Shown: positions 22,410 to 35,049, numbered from the stretch's first letter. The stretch: 64,000 nt of DNA from Euwallacea fornicatus (GCF_040115645.1 NC_089547.1:2356001-2420000), one strand, 5' to 3'. The notes: generated from the sequence alone by a model not told the origin. A program made the numbers and translations.

Positions 22410-22560
22410 CAGGGTGGCCTGGAAAGAATTGTACAAAAAGTACATCCTGTGATAACTCTGGATGTCGCGCCATCATACGGCGATCCCTGCGGGAGTCTTG
22501 TTCAGAGGAAAAAGGGACAGAAAGAGGGTCGCCAAATTGGTACTTCTAGTGGGCTGATCG
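22410..22560 (+). mobile_element. Transposon left end, unpaired
   Basis: TA-CAGGGTGGCCTGGAAAG at 22408 is a typical CAGGG terminus. A short hairpin follows (TTGTACAAAAAGTACATCC). No matching right end is seen, so it is a truncated element or a chance terminus. Confidence 0.4.
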
Positions 22561-23004
22561 CCAGTAAATAATTTGTTAAGGCGAAGTAGGTATTTTTGGT
22601 GTTGAAATCTTGTATAATTCAGAGAACATACTACTTGGACCAGATTCAGTCAAATGTGTTGTTCATTTGCATAAATAAACTTGCTGATCTCCTACTGTTT
22701 TGATGTGCTGTTTGTATGTTATTTGTCCAAACAAAGAGTGACTAAATGGTCGAGTGTTTCGGTTTAAAGCCAAATTGATATATTGTTACATGTTGTCCGA
22801 TCAGTTCCAGCAGTCCGGTTTTTTTTTATTATGTGTTCAACAGCTTAACTTAACACCAGGAGAGCTGTAACAGGTCTGTAGTTTCGTGTTTGTACCTTGT
22901 CCAGGTAATTTTTTGGGGTCCTTTTCTTTTTTTTTCTTAATATCAATGGAATTGTTAATAATTCATGTTCGTCTAGTTTAGTATGAGCTCCATTTTGTTC
23001 CATT

Positions 23005-23675
23005 TTGTTCATGAAATTCGTTCGAACTCCAGTGCGGGCGAAATTCCTACGAGGACATATGGCAAATAAACTCAACAACAAAAAAACCGGCGCACTAGTT
23101 AATGTGGAAACGACTGCTTTCGAGTTATATTCACAGATGAATCCAGATTTTCTTTATTTGCATATGATTGTCGAGTTCGGACATGAAAAAATCGAGGAGA
23201 CCAATTTGCTCAATGCATTATTGCGGAACGTGTTCCTCACAGAGGTGGATCAGTCACGGTTTCGGGAAGGATCACTTTGACAGCAAAAGCCGATCTGAAA
23301 TCTGACAGCACACAGATGCAGCCAGGATATCCCGAACGGTTACGTAGTGCCCTTTTCGTCTTTTATCGGCGTAAACTTCATTTTAATACACGATGATGCG
23401 CGTTCACACGTTGCAATTATGGCGAACAGTTACCTGGGGGACGCACGCTACAACGGCCAGTTCGCAGTCCCGATCTCAGTCCTATGGAGCACCTGTGGAA
23501 TGAACTCAGGAGACGTCTACGAAGGATGTGGCAGTGTACCTTCAATGTGTTAACAGGGCTTTAGTCGAAGAATGGGACAGCATTTCACAGGAAAACGTCT
23601 TCAATTTGATTGGCAGTATGCCTAGAAGGGTGGAAGCTGTGATACAAGCGAAAGGAGGGACAACACAACGCTGAG
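23005..23675 (+). pseudogene. Tc1-like transposase pseudogene
   Basis: Pieces in order: a stretch near 23130-23175 readable as the first-Asp block (DESRFSLYLHD), then GLR-like Gly/Val sequence. At 23345 comes VPFSSFIGVNFILIHDDARSHVA, the second-Asp block. Decayed SPDLNPIEHLWDEL-type sequence follows at 23475-23520. At 23560-23673 there is ALVEEWDSISQENVFNL then GSMPRRVEAVIQAKGGTT to a stop, the standard Tc1 C-terminus. At least three frameshifts separate the blocks. The PIEHLW-type block sets it apart from the mariners in this window. Confidence 0.83.
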
Positions 23676-23877
23676 AAAAAATTGCTGGTTTGTTTCTGCT
23701 TCTACACATTGAAATGAGAGGAGAAATGTATTTTGCTGTTTTGTTGAAATGTTCACGTTTTTTTTTCGAATAAATGTTAATTTTTTTATAGCCAGTTTAA
23801 ACTTTTAATTTCGCATCATTTTTTATATTAAATGCCAGAAAAAGTTTCAGTTTCACTCAAAAAATTAAATTGTTCGC

Positions 23878-23932
23878 AACACACGGGCGGGAAAAATATT
23901 TTTTTGTTTATTTTCCATGTGCCCGTACATTA
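23878..23932 (+). repeat. A/T-rich dispersed motif, copy 4
   Basis: GGGAAAAATATTTTTTTG followed by TTTCCATGTGCCCGTACATT; shares the ACGTGCCCGTACATT-type end with copies 1-3. Confidence 0.5.
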
Positions 23933-23939
23933 ATAATAC

Positions 23940-26300
23940 AAATTACACGCACATTGAGAATTAGAATACATTGTCAGCGTCCAATAACGTTTCACGTGTC
24001 AATCAATCGTCCATTTAGGGGCCCCTATAATGTCCCCACGTGTGGCTCCATCAAATGTTGACCTCGTAACAAAACGAGACGTCAAATAATGGACTGCCAC
24101 CGAAATTCAACCGAGCTAATATTTGATAGTTTCAGATAGAAAACTTTTAGCCACGGGGATGATCTTGGGAATGGAAATCGAAAGGGACGAACCGAGGGTA
24201 AGCCTAACCCGGGAACGCGGGTAGTTTAACCCCTGGCTTTTGTGCGGGGGCATCATTTTGCAAAGTTAAGTTCAGTTTAAACGTAGCGGTGGACGCTGTT
24301 TGCGCTTTACGCAAATTAGGTAATTTGCCTACACGACCCGGGGGAGTTGTAGTGTTAAATATCGTTTTAACTTGCTCCATTCAAAAGGCTCAAATGTGCT
24401 AAATTGGGCCTTTAATCAATTTAAAACTTCCCAGTGTGACAAGTCAAAGATAAAACTGTCAATCTTGGAAGGACCGAGTTGTTTGACTAATTAAGTTCTT
24501 ATCTACGATGGGGTATCTCGGCTGACGCCATACCTAACTGATTAGTCTCTAACGAGGGTTTTCCCGGGCGCTTTTCTTTCTGTAGCGCGTTTGCAGGATA
24601 AGCCGTATCCTTCCGAAGATAATGACGGCATTTTCAGTGCCTTTCTCGAGAAAATTGCTGTTTTACTAAGTTAGACGGGAAATGGGTTTCGGATAGGTTC
24701 GGATTTTTTGAAACATGTTGAGTCGCCCCCCAGGGATAACACAATAACAGGTCCAGTTTTCGGGTTGTTGAATTGCGACTAGGGAGGCAGGTACGCCGTA
24801 GTGGGGGCGCAATTATTTTAATGAAATCTGAACCGTCAATTGTGGAGTTGATTCCAAACAAAGCGCTGTTCAAGAGCCGGAGAACGGCTTTCGTAGTCTG
24901 AGTAATTAAGGGAGCAAGACGTGGCGCTGGCAGACAACGGCTTACACACCTCCATCCCCCTTTCATTAGGGCTGAAAGAGGTCTCTAACATTGCAAACTT
25001 ACACAGAGGCGTCTGAGGCCTAAAAAGTCATATAAATTGATACATCTATGTATTTGCAAGAAGTCTCAATGATGGGTGGTTTCCAAAGAATAGGATGAAA
25101 AAGTGGGATGGCGGCAAGTCCTATGCGTGATTTGCCACCATTTTCCTCCTAATGACCACAGCGGTACAAAAAGCACCTTTTTCCCCTGCGATGGTCATTT
25201 GTCAGGGCTTAAACGCCCATCTGGACAGCGTCGAGTGGGCCACTCAATGCGGCTTCGGCCCTGATTTTTGCTCGGGCGATTCATTGCATTCGACCTCATT
25301 TCGAATTGGCCGTGTCGGCCCATTTATCTTAAAAGTACCTGCAATTGAAAAGTCGGAAAATGCTTAATGGACAGCGGAACAAAAAATGCGCTGGGTTGAC
25401 AAAGCAGGGGATGATGGCTCGAATGTGCGGTATAAATGACCAATTTGTAACTCATTTTCTTGATGGAGCAAAAATGCCTATAATCGAGTGTCTGCATATT
25501 TTTGAATTTTTGCTTTAATTTCGAGATCTTCAAACCCTTTTTATTTAATGATAGAAAAGTTTTTATTTTATCTTTGAATAGGAAGCAGCGCAATGCTAGT
25601 CGGGAGTCAGTTATCTAGGAAAACGTGTAGTTCTTTTCAGGATCGAGAGCCAATCATCTTTCGAAAAGATCGATCACTTGACTGTATGAAAAATAGGAGC
25701 ATAATAGACCAAATTCATAAAACACCTGCTATCATATTATAATGAACGGGACGATTTTAGTTAGCTTCCCAGTAGCAAAAACCCCTCTTGATGATATTGA
25801 ACAAAATTTGAAAGAACAAAATATATATACAGGGCGAAGATAAGCAACAGAGATTTTAGCGGTTTAAAGAGAAATGGATCATGAGAAAGATAATGTTGGG
25901 CGACTCACGTGTTTCCACTTATTGGCTTCATCAGGCAGGTCCGAAAACCTACGTACGTGCGGCTGAACCACAGCAGGTATTCATGGCAAACTTTATTTAG
26001 AGAAGCTTTGGGTGTTTCCACAATAGGGTTGAGCTGTTGCCTGCTTGCGGTCCTTTCCAGGCTACTCTCGCGTATTCGAACACGCTCAGCGTGTATGTTT
26101 ACCCACCCGCTACGTACAATCTATTCCTTTTGTAGTACTTCCACAAACTTTTCCTACACGAGTTTAGTCTTTTTATTCTATTTTCTCAGTCTTTTCTTTG
26201 AGCAAATGCCAGCTTCTTAAGTGGTTCAAAACCGAAACGATTTTGATTAAATCTGTCCAAACAACGCGATACTGTGCGGTGACTCAAAGAATCTCGACTA
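23940..26300. other. Non-coding stretch
   Basis: Mixed GC patches around 24160-24350 and 25150-25370 without a gene I can defend. An unpaired CAGGGCGAAGATAAG terminus at about 25832 is the only transposon hint. Confidence 0.4.
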
Positions 26301-26314
26301 AATCCTTTGAATCG

Positions 26315-27085
26315 CTGCACATACAGTAAAGTATGGAATATATTCGTTAATGTCGGAACTAACAAGTTTAAAGAGAAATTTTCGGGCACGTCGATTTCGT
26401 TTTTCAAAAAACATTTTTTCATGACGTCACCGACCATTTTTTTTAAATCCGAACCCCCGTTTTTCTATTTGAAATATTAAAGAGCATATGTTTGAAGTAT
26501 AAAGCGCACCGCGTGTGCGAGCATACTTAAATGAATGTTTCCCAAATCGTTGTATGGGATGAAGAGGGAGGAGCTAGAGAGGGGCCAGCTCGTTCACCTG
26601 ACCTGACGCCTCTCAACTATTTTTTGTGGGGGCACTTAAAAAGACAGGGTTTGTGAAGAAATACGACATATAATTCCACATGTAATCGACAATGTTCCAA
26701 AGGAATTTATTTGCCATCTTGCTTGCTGCCAGGCAACGAGTGGAACTCGGTTTGCCCATCGCATTTGATATATTGTAAATTTTTTTTGCAAATTTCGGAA
26801 ATTAACTCAATGCTTTTTTTCTCAACAACTGTCTTATGTAACTCACTAATTTTGTTTACGTTTTATATTTAGAAAAATATGCTCCTTGATGGTTTGAATA
26901 AAAAAACGGGGTTCGCCATTTAAAAACCAGCCGATGACGTCATATCTCGGACAGTGATGACGTCATCAATATGACTAATATTAAAAAAAAAAATGTTTTT
27001 TAAAAGTTAAATCGACGTGTCCGAGGGTTTTTTCCTAAACATGTTAGATCTAATACTAATGACTTTATTCCGTACGTTACGAAAG
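26315..27085 (+). mobile_element. TIR element with TGACGTCA motifs in its arms
   Basis: Inverted arms of about 170-190 bp (about 26315-26485 and 26890-27085) share, in order from the centre outward, AAAAACGGGGGTTCG, a GTCGGTGACGTCAT-type block, AAAAATGTTTTTT, AAATCGACGTGYCCGA and a TTCC(A/G)TAC run. The centre holds a transposase C-terminal remnant. TGACGTCA occurs once in the left arm (about 26420) and twice in the right (about 26935 and 26957). Precise termini are not resolved. Confidence 0.7.
26525..26775 (+). pseudogene. DDE transposase C-terminal fragment
   Basis: Readable with frameshifts as an NECFPN-type start, GPARSPDLTPLNYFLWGHLK (the third catalytic position is Asn instead of Asp) and IIPHVIDNVPKEFICHL, ending near CQARVELG. 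This is the C-terminal third of an insect Tc1/mariner-superfamily transposase. The D-to-N change and frame breaks make it inactive. Confidence 0.75.
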
Positions 27086-27099
27086 CACCGTATATAAAA

Positions 27100-29255
27100 C
27101 TGGTGCCCATCAAAAACAACACAACGGAGAGAGTAAATTTACGTAATGTAAATAATGTAAAAGTTGCATTTTCTTTACACAACTCGCGCATTTAATAAAG
27201 CGAAATATAATTTCGGGTCCTGAGTGCAGGCACAAAACACGTCGCTCTCGAAACTGTGGAATACATTATGCACACATGCTAAATTGCTCTATGAACAAAT
27301 ATGTATGTAAATTATTCAAAGCCGAGTTGAGCCGCAGAGCGAAAATAAAAAGCTCACCTCTATATGTCAACAAAAGTGCATTTTATTTTTGCTACGTGCT
27401 GAATAAAATATCGGACCCGAAGACTTTGGGGGAAAGTCTGTGACGCGTCAGCATTATGGGTTTATTGGTTATCGATTGAAATCTTGGAGAATTCATAGCC
27501 ACAAATATTAGGACAGCTTTGTTGCTGCCATGGAGAAAATAGCGCACCTATACCTCAATCTGTGACGGATGTTAGGAAAAAATAGCGAAGGCCTAAATCA
27601 ATTATCTCTTCCTCTTTGTAAGGTCGGACCGTCGATTTTTCATCGTCGGAAACGAACCGGCCGTATCTCTGATTGGCTGAAACGTGAACTCCATGAGGAA
27701 AAAACATATAGAAAGGACACAGATTTATAAGGAATCCTCAACTCGATAAAGAGGGCTACGCGTCCTGAATACCAAACTGTAAGCCTTTTATCGAGTTATC
27801 TTCCATCAGCGTGAAACGTTTCATCTTTCCATCGATGTTCCTGAATATTACATCAACCTTTTTTACTCTTCATACACTCCCATCAAACACAACACAACCG
27901 GCAGGAGAGCATATTATACCATCATAAAAGAGCATCTTCATATTACGATTTCCACGTTTCCCGGTGGTTCAATGCCGCCTGCCTTGCGTGCAGAGTTCAA
28001 GAAGTTTTGTTTCAGGCTTTGCTCATTATTAAATTCATTCATAGCTCCTGACTTTTAATGAGCATTTCAGTTGTGGAAACGAGCTCTCAGCTCGCTAATG
28101 AAGATTCCAGATGAAGAGTTCGCTAAGTACCACTCAGTCCGAATTATTTAAATTCGAAACTAGTCAAAACAAATAATTAAGAGAAAATTTTCCAAACAGT
28201 CGGTAAGGTGTTGGGTGTATCTAAATGTATGATATGCAAATGTCTGGCGAACTCCTCTTAATGTAGAAATTAATATAACGAGGGAGATTAAATCCGTATT
28301 GTTCCTTGGAACGGCAGAGAAACCCTTCGAAGTTGCCAACTAATGGGTTCGTGGAGTTATTTGTCTGAATACGTGTCCTCATTAAAGGGTTGTAATAATT
28401 TCGATGGTTTAACCCTGGGAACAATCATTTCTATTTGGTCGAGCGTAAATAGGCGAGATTGGGAGGTCTAGGTCGGAGGGTTTGGTTGGGGAAATAATAC
28501 TATCTCGAAATGCATATTGCTTAATGCAGTGGTTTCTTGGTTTTCAGGTAATCAGAGGACTAATTTTTAGGTAGCGACGGGATCGTAACAGGAATTAATT
28601 CAATGCCGGACACGTGTCATTTTCGATTGTGAGTAAGTTGGTAAATATCGGGCAAATCTGGTTTGGCACGCCCGTGGCTTTCCGAAGCAGCTGTAAAAAT
28701 CCTATTTGCAAATTCGTTTTGTTCTTCGATGGATATCTCAGATGGCGTTATTTTAAATTCAATTTTATCGTAAATACGTGACAATCATAAAACTTTTAGC
28801 TTTGGAACGTAAAACTGCATTTTCCCGTTTTAACAGATTATCGTATGAGCAGAGCATAATTTAAGAATTATTATTCAAATCCTGAGCCTTTATTTCGTCT
28901 CCAAGAGCAATTTTCGTTCCGATATATAAAAGTGCAAATATGCGACTCCAAATTTCGGAACACTTTAGATGATAAATAGGATCCAGAGTGCACGCCCATA
29001 AAGTGGCTTTGAAACTGCAATACGCCCTTAAACTAAACAATTTTTCAAATCGCTAAGCCCCAGAAGCTTTTCGCTCGTCTCGTACTTTTACGACTTCCCA
29101 TTGAAAATCCTTGTTATTTTACAAGTTGTCCTGCGGATTATTTTATGGCTGAAACTGCCCTTTTTCGGGAGAATTGTCATTTTAGGAATTCCTATCCGAT
29201 GAAAACATTCGTGATATTCGCTCCGAAATGCACTGCAGAATTGTATTGAATAATA
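27100..29255. other. Non-coding stretch
   Basis: Unique-looking AT-rich DNA; no exon, RNA gene or transposon recognised. Confidence 0.45.
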
Positions 29256-29259
29256 CAGG

Positions 29260-30760
29260 GTTGCTCAAGAGAAAGTCATGCTCTAAATTTACCATTTTCA
29301 AGCAAAAATATCCCTTAGGAAATAACAAAAGCCGTCTGTTAAAAAAAAATAAGTTGGAATTTATGGCTCTCCCACACCTTACTGTCTGGCTTTCCGAAAA
29401 TTGAAATGGAAATTACTTTAAAACTATGGAAAACCAAAGAACCTCGAGTATTGAATATCCTGTAAAAAAAAATTTTTCGATTTGTCATTGTTATTTCTGA
29501 GTTCAATACGGAGGCAAACTATGCTGGAAGTCTTTTTATGTCTCTTGGAAATCAGGTTTCTAGTTCTCTTTGGAAGTCTCTATAAATAAATGATGTAAAT
29601 TTTTACTCCACAAAACAATCTGAACAGTAAAAATTTCTTGGAAATTTCTTTATCTATTGAATACCTAAAAATGCCCCAGCGTATAACTATGAACTGGTTG
29701 AAAAAATCCCTTGGAGCTAATTCCCTCTTGAATTCAATTCTCAAGGGTATTAAAGTTTTCTGGAAAGCCTTTTAAATGAGCTTACAATACAGATACCCCT
29801 AGGCAAATTAAATAAAACTCTCCTAAAAAAAAAACTATTTGAATGTGTTCCTATTCAACTTCACGTCTCAAGAGGTCTCAAGAGAGTCAAATTTTCTGGA
29901 AATTCTCCATTGCCCTTAGGATACGAATATCTGGCACGGACATTACCCAGCATGCATCTCCAAGTGGACCAGCAAACAAATTCGAACACTTTCTGTATGG
30001 TGGAAAATGCAACAAAATTTTGTCGACATTTCTTAAAGTCTTCAAGCTCCAAAACACAAATGTCTCTTAGCAAATAAAAAAAATAGAGAAAGTTCAGTTT
30101 CTCCAGAGATTTGCTTTTCTGGAAATCGGAAACTCTCGACAATTCCTGAAATCTCTGGGAAATTCAGAAATCCCCAGTTGAGGATCCTAAAGGAACTGAA
30201 GAAATCCTCTGAATGTTGAGATCTATTTCTTCCCGACGGTCAATAAAATTATTTATTTATTTATTTTTTAATCATTTATCAGTTTAAAACCGTTGAAAAA
30301 CAAACGATTCTAGAACGAGATCGAGATGGTCTTTGCGAACTGAAGAAAGTTTCAAAAAGACTGTGAAGTCTTGTAAAAATCTATTTAAAATCTGAGTGTG
30401 TCGAAACCAGAGAATCTTCAGAATATGAGAAAAACACTTAAAATTTGCGATTCATTCGATCATGTTCAGGTGCAATGCATTCAATGAAAATCTCTGAGAA
30501 ATCAACTTATAATTCTTTTCTGAAAATCGGGATGTCTTGAGAATTTAAAATTGTTCTTAACGTCCACAAGTTGGGGATTGCCCAGAAACTAAAGCACTCT
30601 TTCCCTTTGAGTTTAGCTCTTCTGGAATTGAAAATGGAGGTTCAAAGTAGAGTAAAAAATCTATTAAGACTTTTAAAGATTCAAGAGCACCTTCTGGGCT
30701 CGGGAACTGAATAAGATTTTTGAAATTGATAGAAAAGATAACTTTTTAATCTCATAAGAA
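29260..30760. repeat. Possible decayed repetitive region
   Basis: Variants of TTCTGGAAAT or TCTTGGAAAT recur at about 29547, 29637, 29757, 29893, 30117, 30520 and 30612, with CTCAAGAG and GAAATCTCTG variants between. An unpaired CAGGGTTGCTCAAG terminus is at 29266. The period is irregular; an old satellite or repeated insertion is possible, but biased composition could also explain it. Confidence 0.3.
30243..30265 (+). repeat. (TTTA)n microsatellite
   Basis: About five TTTA units following AAATTA. Confidence 0.85.
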
Positions 30761-30769
30761 CTCCCTAAT

Positions 30770-31860
30770 TCTATCGGCCCTTAAAGATTTTCTTCGACAA
30801 CTTTGTATCAAAAACTTGTGGCACTTTGTAGCAATCTCCTCAAAGCAGTAAACTGAAAGCCGCGAGGGATATCCAGTTTATTAGATCTTTTAAACCGGTT
30901 AAGCATCCACAATCGTCTGTTCGGGCCAGATATAAAACAATGCTTTTCTCCAACATAGTAGAGGGAGTTATTAAACACTCTCTATGTTAAGAATCGCTGC
31001 TGTTGTTGTGCTTTTTGTATACATTTTTTCGAACTGAATGCTCATAGAACCCGATCACGTTTCACCACTGACCAAGATGGCTCGATTACATTAATTTCGG
31101 CGTCAGCCTAAGGGCCCGACTTTCCAGGAATCCAAAAGATGTGCACCAATAAAGGCAATTCCAGAGTTAAGGCGATTCCAGCGATTTCAATTTTCAATAA
31201 TTAAATTCCAGATTGGAGTCTGTTTTATTTTGCTCGTCATAGAAAAAAAGTTGTTGAAGAATTGTTTATTTCTGTTCTCGGGAAGTTTGGGCTGATAATA
31301 GCAGACTTTAAAACCAAATTTGCTGTCAGTCAAGAACAAAGCCAAACAGCTTAAACGATAGAGCAGTAAAATAACCCCTCGAGATTACATTATTATGTTC
31401 TTACTAATTATAATTCGAAAAGTTTGCTCAGCTCCGGCAACTATGCAAATAAATCCGCGCTCTCGTCGGGCGCAAAGTTGGCTATTTATGTTCGAGAAAT
31501 GAGGGAGTGAACGATTCAAAACTGCATCTCCTCCCCTTTTCGTTACATCCTCAGGTTTAGGCAGATCTTAGATTTTGCGAATTCCCTTTGATATGAGACG
31601 GGCGTATTAACGCAGCTCCAGGTACCTACACCGAGCAAGCCTTTCAATTTTGGGAGTGAAAGCATCCATAAAGTTAATGGATTTCCTCTGTATTCGTAGC
31701 TTTAGGATCGATTTAATCAAAATAGGCAAAAGGCTACACACATGTGCATGTACAGAGTGATCCACCATGCAAGGGAAGCATTTTAGGAGACGATTTTACA
31801 GCTCGTTTTCGAGGTGAAATTTCATATATAACATTGTCACGGAAATGGTTCGCTGCCCAA
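30770..31860. other. Non-coding stretch
   Basis: Nothing recognised beyond a possible terminus CAGAGTGATCCACC at about 31755 next to TA. Confidence 0.4.
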
Positions 31861-31863
31861 ATA

Positions 31864-32399
31864 CAGGGTGTTAAAATTTGAAACTGGTGTACAATCTTGG
31901 CTGTAAGGCTCTTTACCCAGAATGGGGAAAATGGGGGTCATAGACATGTCCCCGCAACATATTTTTGCGCACGCCAATGGCGAATATGTTTAATTTTTTA
32001 AACTAAATATTAATTTATCTTAATTTTTTTAAAACTTAAATTTACCGCTCACTTTAGAAGATATTCTAGCAAATTGCTTCTCGCTACATGGCACCCATTT
32101 TTCGTTTATATCGGGGACGTATCTATCATTTATTTCTATATAAAAATAATTCTGATCTGATATTTTTTTACCCAAATTAAAGGAAAAGTGCGCCTAATCG
32201 AACTATCGCTCAATGCAAAATTTTATTAAAATATCTACGTCAAGATATACTAAAGTTATTTTTTTTTCTTTTAACAATTCCAATAGTTTATATAGTGAGT
32301 ATAAAGCGCCAAAGAAAAAAGTCGTATGAGGAAAGTCTAATAATTTTCGCTCAAGGAATTTGCAATTACCGGATTGGCCTACTAATTTGCAACACCCTT
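31864..32399. mobile_element. Decayed TIR element
   Basis: Left end TA-CAGGGTGTTAAAATTTG (31862), right end CAAATT.GCAACACCCTT-TA (to 32401). The ends match only partly and the interior is non-coding. It abuts the next element with about 8 bp between. Confidence 0.45.
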
Positions 32400-32407
32400 T
32401 ATATATA

Positions 32408-32993
32408 CTGGGTGTTTATGAGGCGATTAACCACTTCAAGATAAGTCAGTTAAACCAAAAACAACATAATAAAAATTGCATAATAAGAGAGATATGATTT
32501 TCTAATATATATATTTTTAGTTTTTGGTGTTTGTGTATTCATTAATTACTAATCAGCTACCAGTAATTTTTCATATTTGTCATGCTACGTGATCGGTTCT
32601 CAGTCACTACAATAGACGGTGTAAAGGCTATGGTGGTCTTATTCCATGGCTTCCTCGGTTACCCTATCTCACCCCTCGATCTCGAGTTATGGGGCTTTGT
32701 GAAGATCATGGTGTACACCCATAAAATACGTGGTGTGGAAGATTTTTTTAACCGTGCTGAAACACCTGCTGCCATTTTAACACGGAGCTTTATTTCTTGT
32801 AAGTTATGCCGATTCTGACCTAAAAATAATCATCATCTGGTTGAAATATGATTATTGTAAATAGGTTAAAAAGAAAAACATATCTTTATTATGTGAGTTT
32901 TACTATGGTGTTTTTAGATTTATCTGCTTCTTTAAATACAATCAATCATGTAAAAGAAATATTTGCGAACCTTTTTCAAATTCGAACATCCTG
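32408..32993 (+). mobile_element. Decayed TIR element carrying a transposase fragment
   Basis: Left end TA-CTGGGTGTTTATG (32406), right end CGAACATCCTG-TA (to 32995). Inside, a transposase C-terminal fragment (32620-32815). TIR similarity is limited to the first dozen bases, so the boundaries are tentative. Confidence 0.45.
32620..32815 (+). pseudogene. DDE transposase C-terminal fragment
   Basis: The frame reads LGYPISPLDLELWGFVKIMVY then THKIRGVEDFFNR. This is recognisably the SPDLTPLDFFLWGFVKD-VY block of insect Tc1/mariner-superfamily transposases, with a short deletion that removes the PDLT part. The remaining 3' coding part is decayed. Confidence 0.65.
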
Positions 32994-32999
32994 TATCGC

Positions 33000-33900
33000 A
33001 GTAACAAACTTTTTGCAGACTTATATTGATACATGTTTCATCGGAAATGCTATGGATAATTACCTTCTAAAGTAACTTCTTCTCATAGCAGAACGCCCTA
33101 TGTGTTAATAATAATTCACGAAGGCTGGTATTTTGAAAATTACCGAATTCCGAATTGAAACTGCATTAAAAATTAATTTCTCCCAGGAGAGTGAGTGTTT
33201 CAAATGCAGGTATTAAATATGTACTAGGACTAGTCTGGGAATAATGCACGGGAGTTTCTCAAAGTGACTAGGTACATTTTTCAGGCAAATTTGTAATGAG
33301 AATTGTAAGTTTCTTCCATGTATTTCCATTGGGTGCTTAAAAGTAGTGAATAGCTAATAAAACTACTTAAAGAAAAAGAGCATCCAATCCATCCTTCATT
33401 CCAAAGTGATGAAAGAGTAAGAAGAGATTGCAAACTAAAGTTGCACAATAGTACTTTCTAAGTACTTAGAGACTGAAAACTACATGCACAAATTCGTGAA
33501 AAGAAACCTTCTCTAAAGTCTAATTGTGTCGAAAATGGCAGAAAGCGGTTGAGATATGCTGTACCTTTGATAACGTAGGCTTCCGAAATTTAAAAATTCA
33601 TATGAAATGGAACCCTTAGGGCCTCCGACACAATGTATAGTTTGTAGTTTGGATCTTTGCATGTGCGGGATATATGCGAATCGTATGCATCAAATCAATT
33701 CAAGGTTAGCATAAAATATGAGAAACAGCGTCATCAAAATTTTATGTTTTTGGATTGAAATAAATAAAGTTGATGTAACAAAAGCAGGTAAAGAATAAGG
33801 AGATGACGAACTTTTCATATATCGGAACATTGAAGCCAATTTTAACAAATATGGATGTGTGAATTCTTCTCGATTAGTGACAATGAATCCATAATCAGGA
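33000..33900. other. Non-coding stretch
   Basis: AT-rich, no gene or repeat recognised. Confidence 0.4.
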
Positions 33901-33910
33901 AAACTTTTAT

Positions 33911-34745
33911 GAAGAACAGAAATTGGACATTTATTTTGCTGTTCAAGGAGAACCTTACGGTTCTATTGAGACCATAACAAGTAAAGTTGGTGTATCTAAT
34001 TCAAACGTATATAATATTCTTAAAAACAGTAAGTGTAAGTCAGTATGGGACCAAACTGAGATTTTGGATCCAGATCACGAGTCTCGAATGGTGATGCGTG
34101 AAATCTCGATAGAAAAGGTAAATTTCGATGAAAATTTTGTTTCCATCATCATTTTCATCGACGAATCAGGTTCTTCTTTGTATGGAAAACATAATCCAAC
34201 TGTTGCTCGAGCCTGGGCCCAAGAAAATCTTCACGAGACATATAATAGAGGCACTCAGACGCCTCAAAAACTTAATGCTGGGGCTGGGATTTTGGACAAT
34301 TACATTATTCGCTCTTACTTGACTGATGGAAATTTGAATGCTTAAAAATATCTCGAACTTCTTGAGCATTAAGTTGTTCCAGCTATTACTGAGCTTCGTA
34401 ATATTGAAATTGATAACGTTTAGTTACAACAAGACGCTTCTTGTGCCCACAACATGAGCAGTGCGGCAGTTTTTAAATTAAAATTTCTCTAATCGTCTAA
34501 TCACCAGATTTGAGAATATTAAGTGAGTCGTTAGTTCATCTGATTTAAATCCAAATCTTTTCTTTCTCGGGGGTCACCTTAGATTAAAAATTTTGTAATA
34601 TGAAGATCCGGCATTCGATTTAGCAGGATCGAGATAAAAAATTCTTGATACCCGTCAATCAATTACGCTGGACATGCTAAATAATGTTCGTAGGGAATTC
34701 TATGACCGTCTCGGGTATTGTTTAACACAAAGGGGTGGTCGGTTT
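33911..34745 (+). pseudogene. Tc1/mariner-superfamily transposase, longest copy
   Basis: One frame, 33923-34345, covers the DNA-binding helix (TITSKVGVSNSNVYNIL), then FIDESGSSLYGKHNP with the first catalytic Asp and AWAQENLHETYNRG. It continues through stops with LELLEH, PAITELRNIEIDNV and LQQDASCAHN (second Asp). Further on, SSDLNPNLFFLGGHL stands where SPDLTPLDFFLWGHL is usual, so the third acidic residue is lost. ITLDMLNNVRREFYDRLGYC closes the C-terminus near 34720. At least four stops and some frame changes; no TIRs identified. Confidence 0.85.
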
Positions 34746-34787
34746 ATCAGCCTTCCCAAACCTCTTCTTTAAAAAAGATAAGTTTTT

Positions 34788-35048
34788 TCTAGCTGCGGTT
34801 TTGCCCTTAAAAATTTTAATTTACTATAAAACGGGATATATGCATGTAATTTGTGTCCCCTGAAATCACGTAGAACTACATCCCTCCTCGGATTAGGGCG
34901 TACTGCTTGCGAGTCAACGACGCTTGCCGATTGCTGACGATAGAAGGGAAAACGGTAGTCTGTCTCCCTCGCACTTATCAATCGCTCTATTGCCTTCTGC
35001 TTGCACTCACGGAAACTTCATCTGCGTAGCAGCGATAAAGGTACTGTA
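34788..35048. repeat. 260-bp dispersed repeat, copy 1
   Basis: Matches 44499-44742 in the same orientation over about 250 bp; shared blocks include CCCTCCTCGGATTA, TACTGCTTGCGAGTCAAC, TCGCACTTATCAATCG and a right boundary at GTACTGTA. It has the size of a SINE or MITE, but no RNA polymerase III boxes or TIRs are obvious. Confidence 0.8.
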
Positions 35049-35049
35049 G

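Noticed and set aside
32848..33075. Reverse-transcriptase-like frame (VFLDLSASLNTINH, then FLQTYIDTCFIGNAM)
   Set aside because: Resembles motif A of LINE RTs, but neighbouring blocks are absent and it overlaps the end of a TIR element; too weak to call.
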